Source: Mycoemilia scoparia
Lineage: Eukaryota; Kickxellomycota; Kickxellomycetes; Kickxellales; Kickxellaceae
Assembly: GCA_027575805.1 (NCBI GenBank)
Contig: JANBPU010000124.1
Location: 1-47,427 of the forward strand
Length of the DNA: 47,427 nucleotides
Direction of reading: 5' to 3'
Below are positions 46,975 through 47,427 of this stretch, piece by piece. The notes beneath the pieces were generated by a model that had not been told where the DNA came from, made no database searches, and saw only the letters and a list, made by a program, of their open reading frames with translations. Each line of letters begins with the position of its first letter. Positions within the stretch are counted from its first letter, which is position 1. The translations under genes and the position numbers were made by a program.

Positions 46975-47427
46975 ATGTTCAGCAAGTATTTTTGTTCCAT
47001 ATAACAGAAAAAGAACTACCTGGATATTTTAGAGAATATGTTGAGAGAAAAGTAAAAACAACATTATTTCTATTATTTATAGTCATTTATGTGGCAATGT
47101 TTTGTTTTCTGGTTTCTCACAATAAAATATAATACACTAATATATCTGTAAAGATTTTTATTATATTTTGAAATTGCTGAATTAGAAAAACATGTCTAGA
47201 AAGCTATGCAGATTTGCTGATGTCACATTTAAAATAATATCTGTTGTTCTATAGCCAACATAAATTACAATATCCCCTAGATTGCAAACCAATCTTATCC
47301 AGAATGATTCAGAACCATTCTGATCAACTTATGGTTGATCAGAGTAATTATGAATTGTGACAAGTCTAAGTCCACACCCTTTGACTATCACACTAAAAGG
47401 CTATTCTGAAGCCAACATTGGCTTCAG
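46975..47427. other. 3' flank ending in stacked hairpins
   Basis: AT-rich 3' flank of the second cysteine-rich gene with AATAAA at 47121-47126. The last 130 bp contain three inverted repeats: AGAATG/CATTCT (47301-47321), CTGATCAAC/GTTGATCAG (47320-47342) and CTGAAGCCAA/TTGGCTTCAG (47406-47427, at the window edge). No gene is seen. Confidence 0.6.

Noticed and set aside
1..47427. tRNA genes, rRNA, telomeric arrays, CRISPR arrays, or an operon-like system linking the translation-related genes
   Set aside because: No B-box-like GGTTCGAANCC in tRNA context, no TTAGGG array and no spaced direct repeats were seen; the translation-related genes are on different strands with separate promoters.

Overview
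The window is nuclear DNA of a eukaryote, most likely a fungus and probably an early-diverging one (Mucoromycota or Mortierellomycota grade). The evidence is that genes carry spliceosomal introns with GTAAGT-type donors, the GYF protein opens with the FGPEWMR-type start known from GIGYF and fungal GYF proteins, intergenic DNA is AT-rich and full of microsatellites, and there are no operons or Shine-Dalgarno sites. The lineage is inferred, not proven.

Layout. 1-177 is the 3' end of a YbeY-type endoribonuclease gene (+), convergent with ribosomal protein eS12 (-, 453-890). A GIGYF-type GYF protein in three exons (+, 2311-5939) is divergent from eS12. 5940-15815 is a repeat-rich accessory stretch. 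It holds a TIR element family of about 90-118 bp (MITE-like), a broken leucine-rich (F-box/LRR-like) gene (-, 8388-9590), two lineage-specific genes of unknown function that look like diverged paralogues (+, 9953-10807 and 11510-12289), and a decayed protein-coding repeat. A large five-exon trihelix/Myb-like regulator (-, 15816-20952) is followed by about 12.8 kb with no supportable gene. Then come three conserved minus-strand genes: an M17 leucyl-aminopeptidase-like protein (six exons, 33798-37911), diphthine synthase DPH5 (six exons, 39858-42255) and a base-exchange phosphatidylserine synthase (four exons, 42975-44583). The right end carries two small cysteine-rich genes (+) that alternate with copies of the decayed repeat.

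The genes are not organised as a pathway. Four conserved ones touch translation (YbeY in organellar rRNA processing, eS12, the GIGYF-type repressor, DPH5 in eEF2 modification), but each has its own promoter and I treat this as coincidence. The most notable observations are two GC-AG introns in DPH5; the small cysteine-rich pair with near-identical Cys spacing; four copies of a coding relic, three with a stop at the same tryptophan codon; a 118-bp element with perfect 27-bp terminal inverted repeats; the diverged paralogue pair; and an animal-type PS synthase. I found no tRNA, rRNA or CRISPR array.
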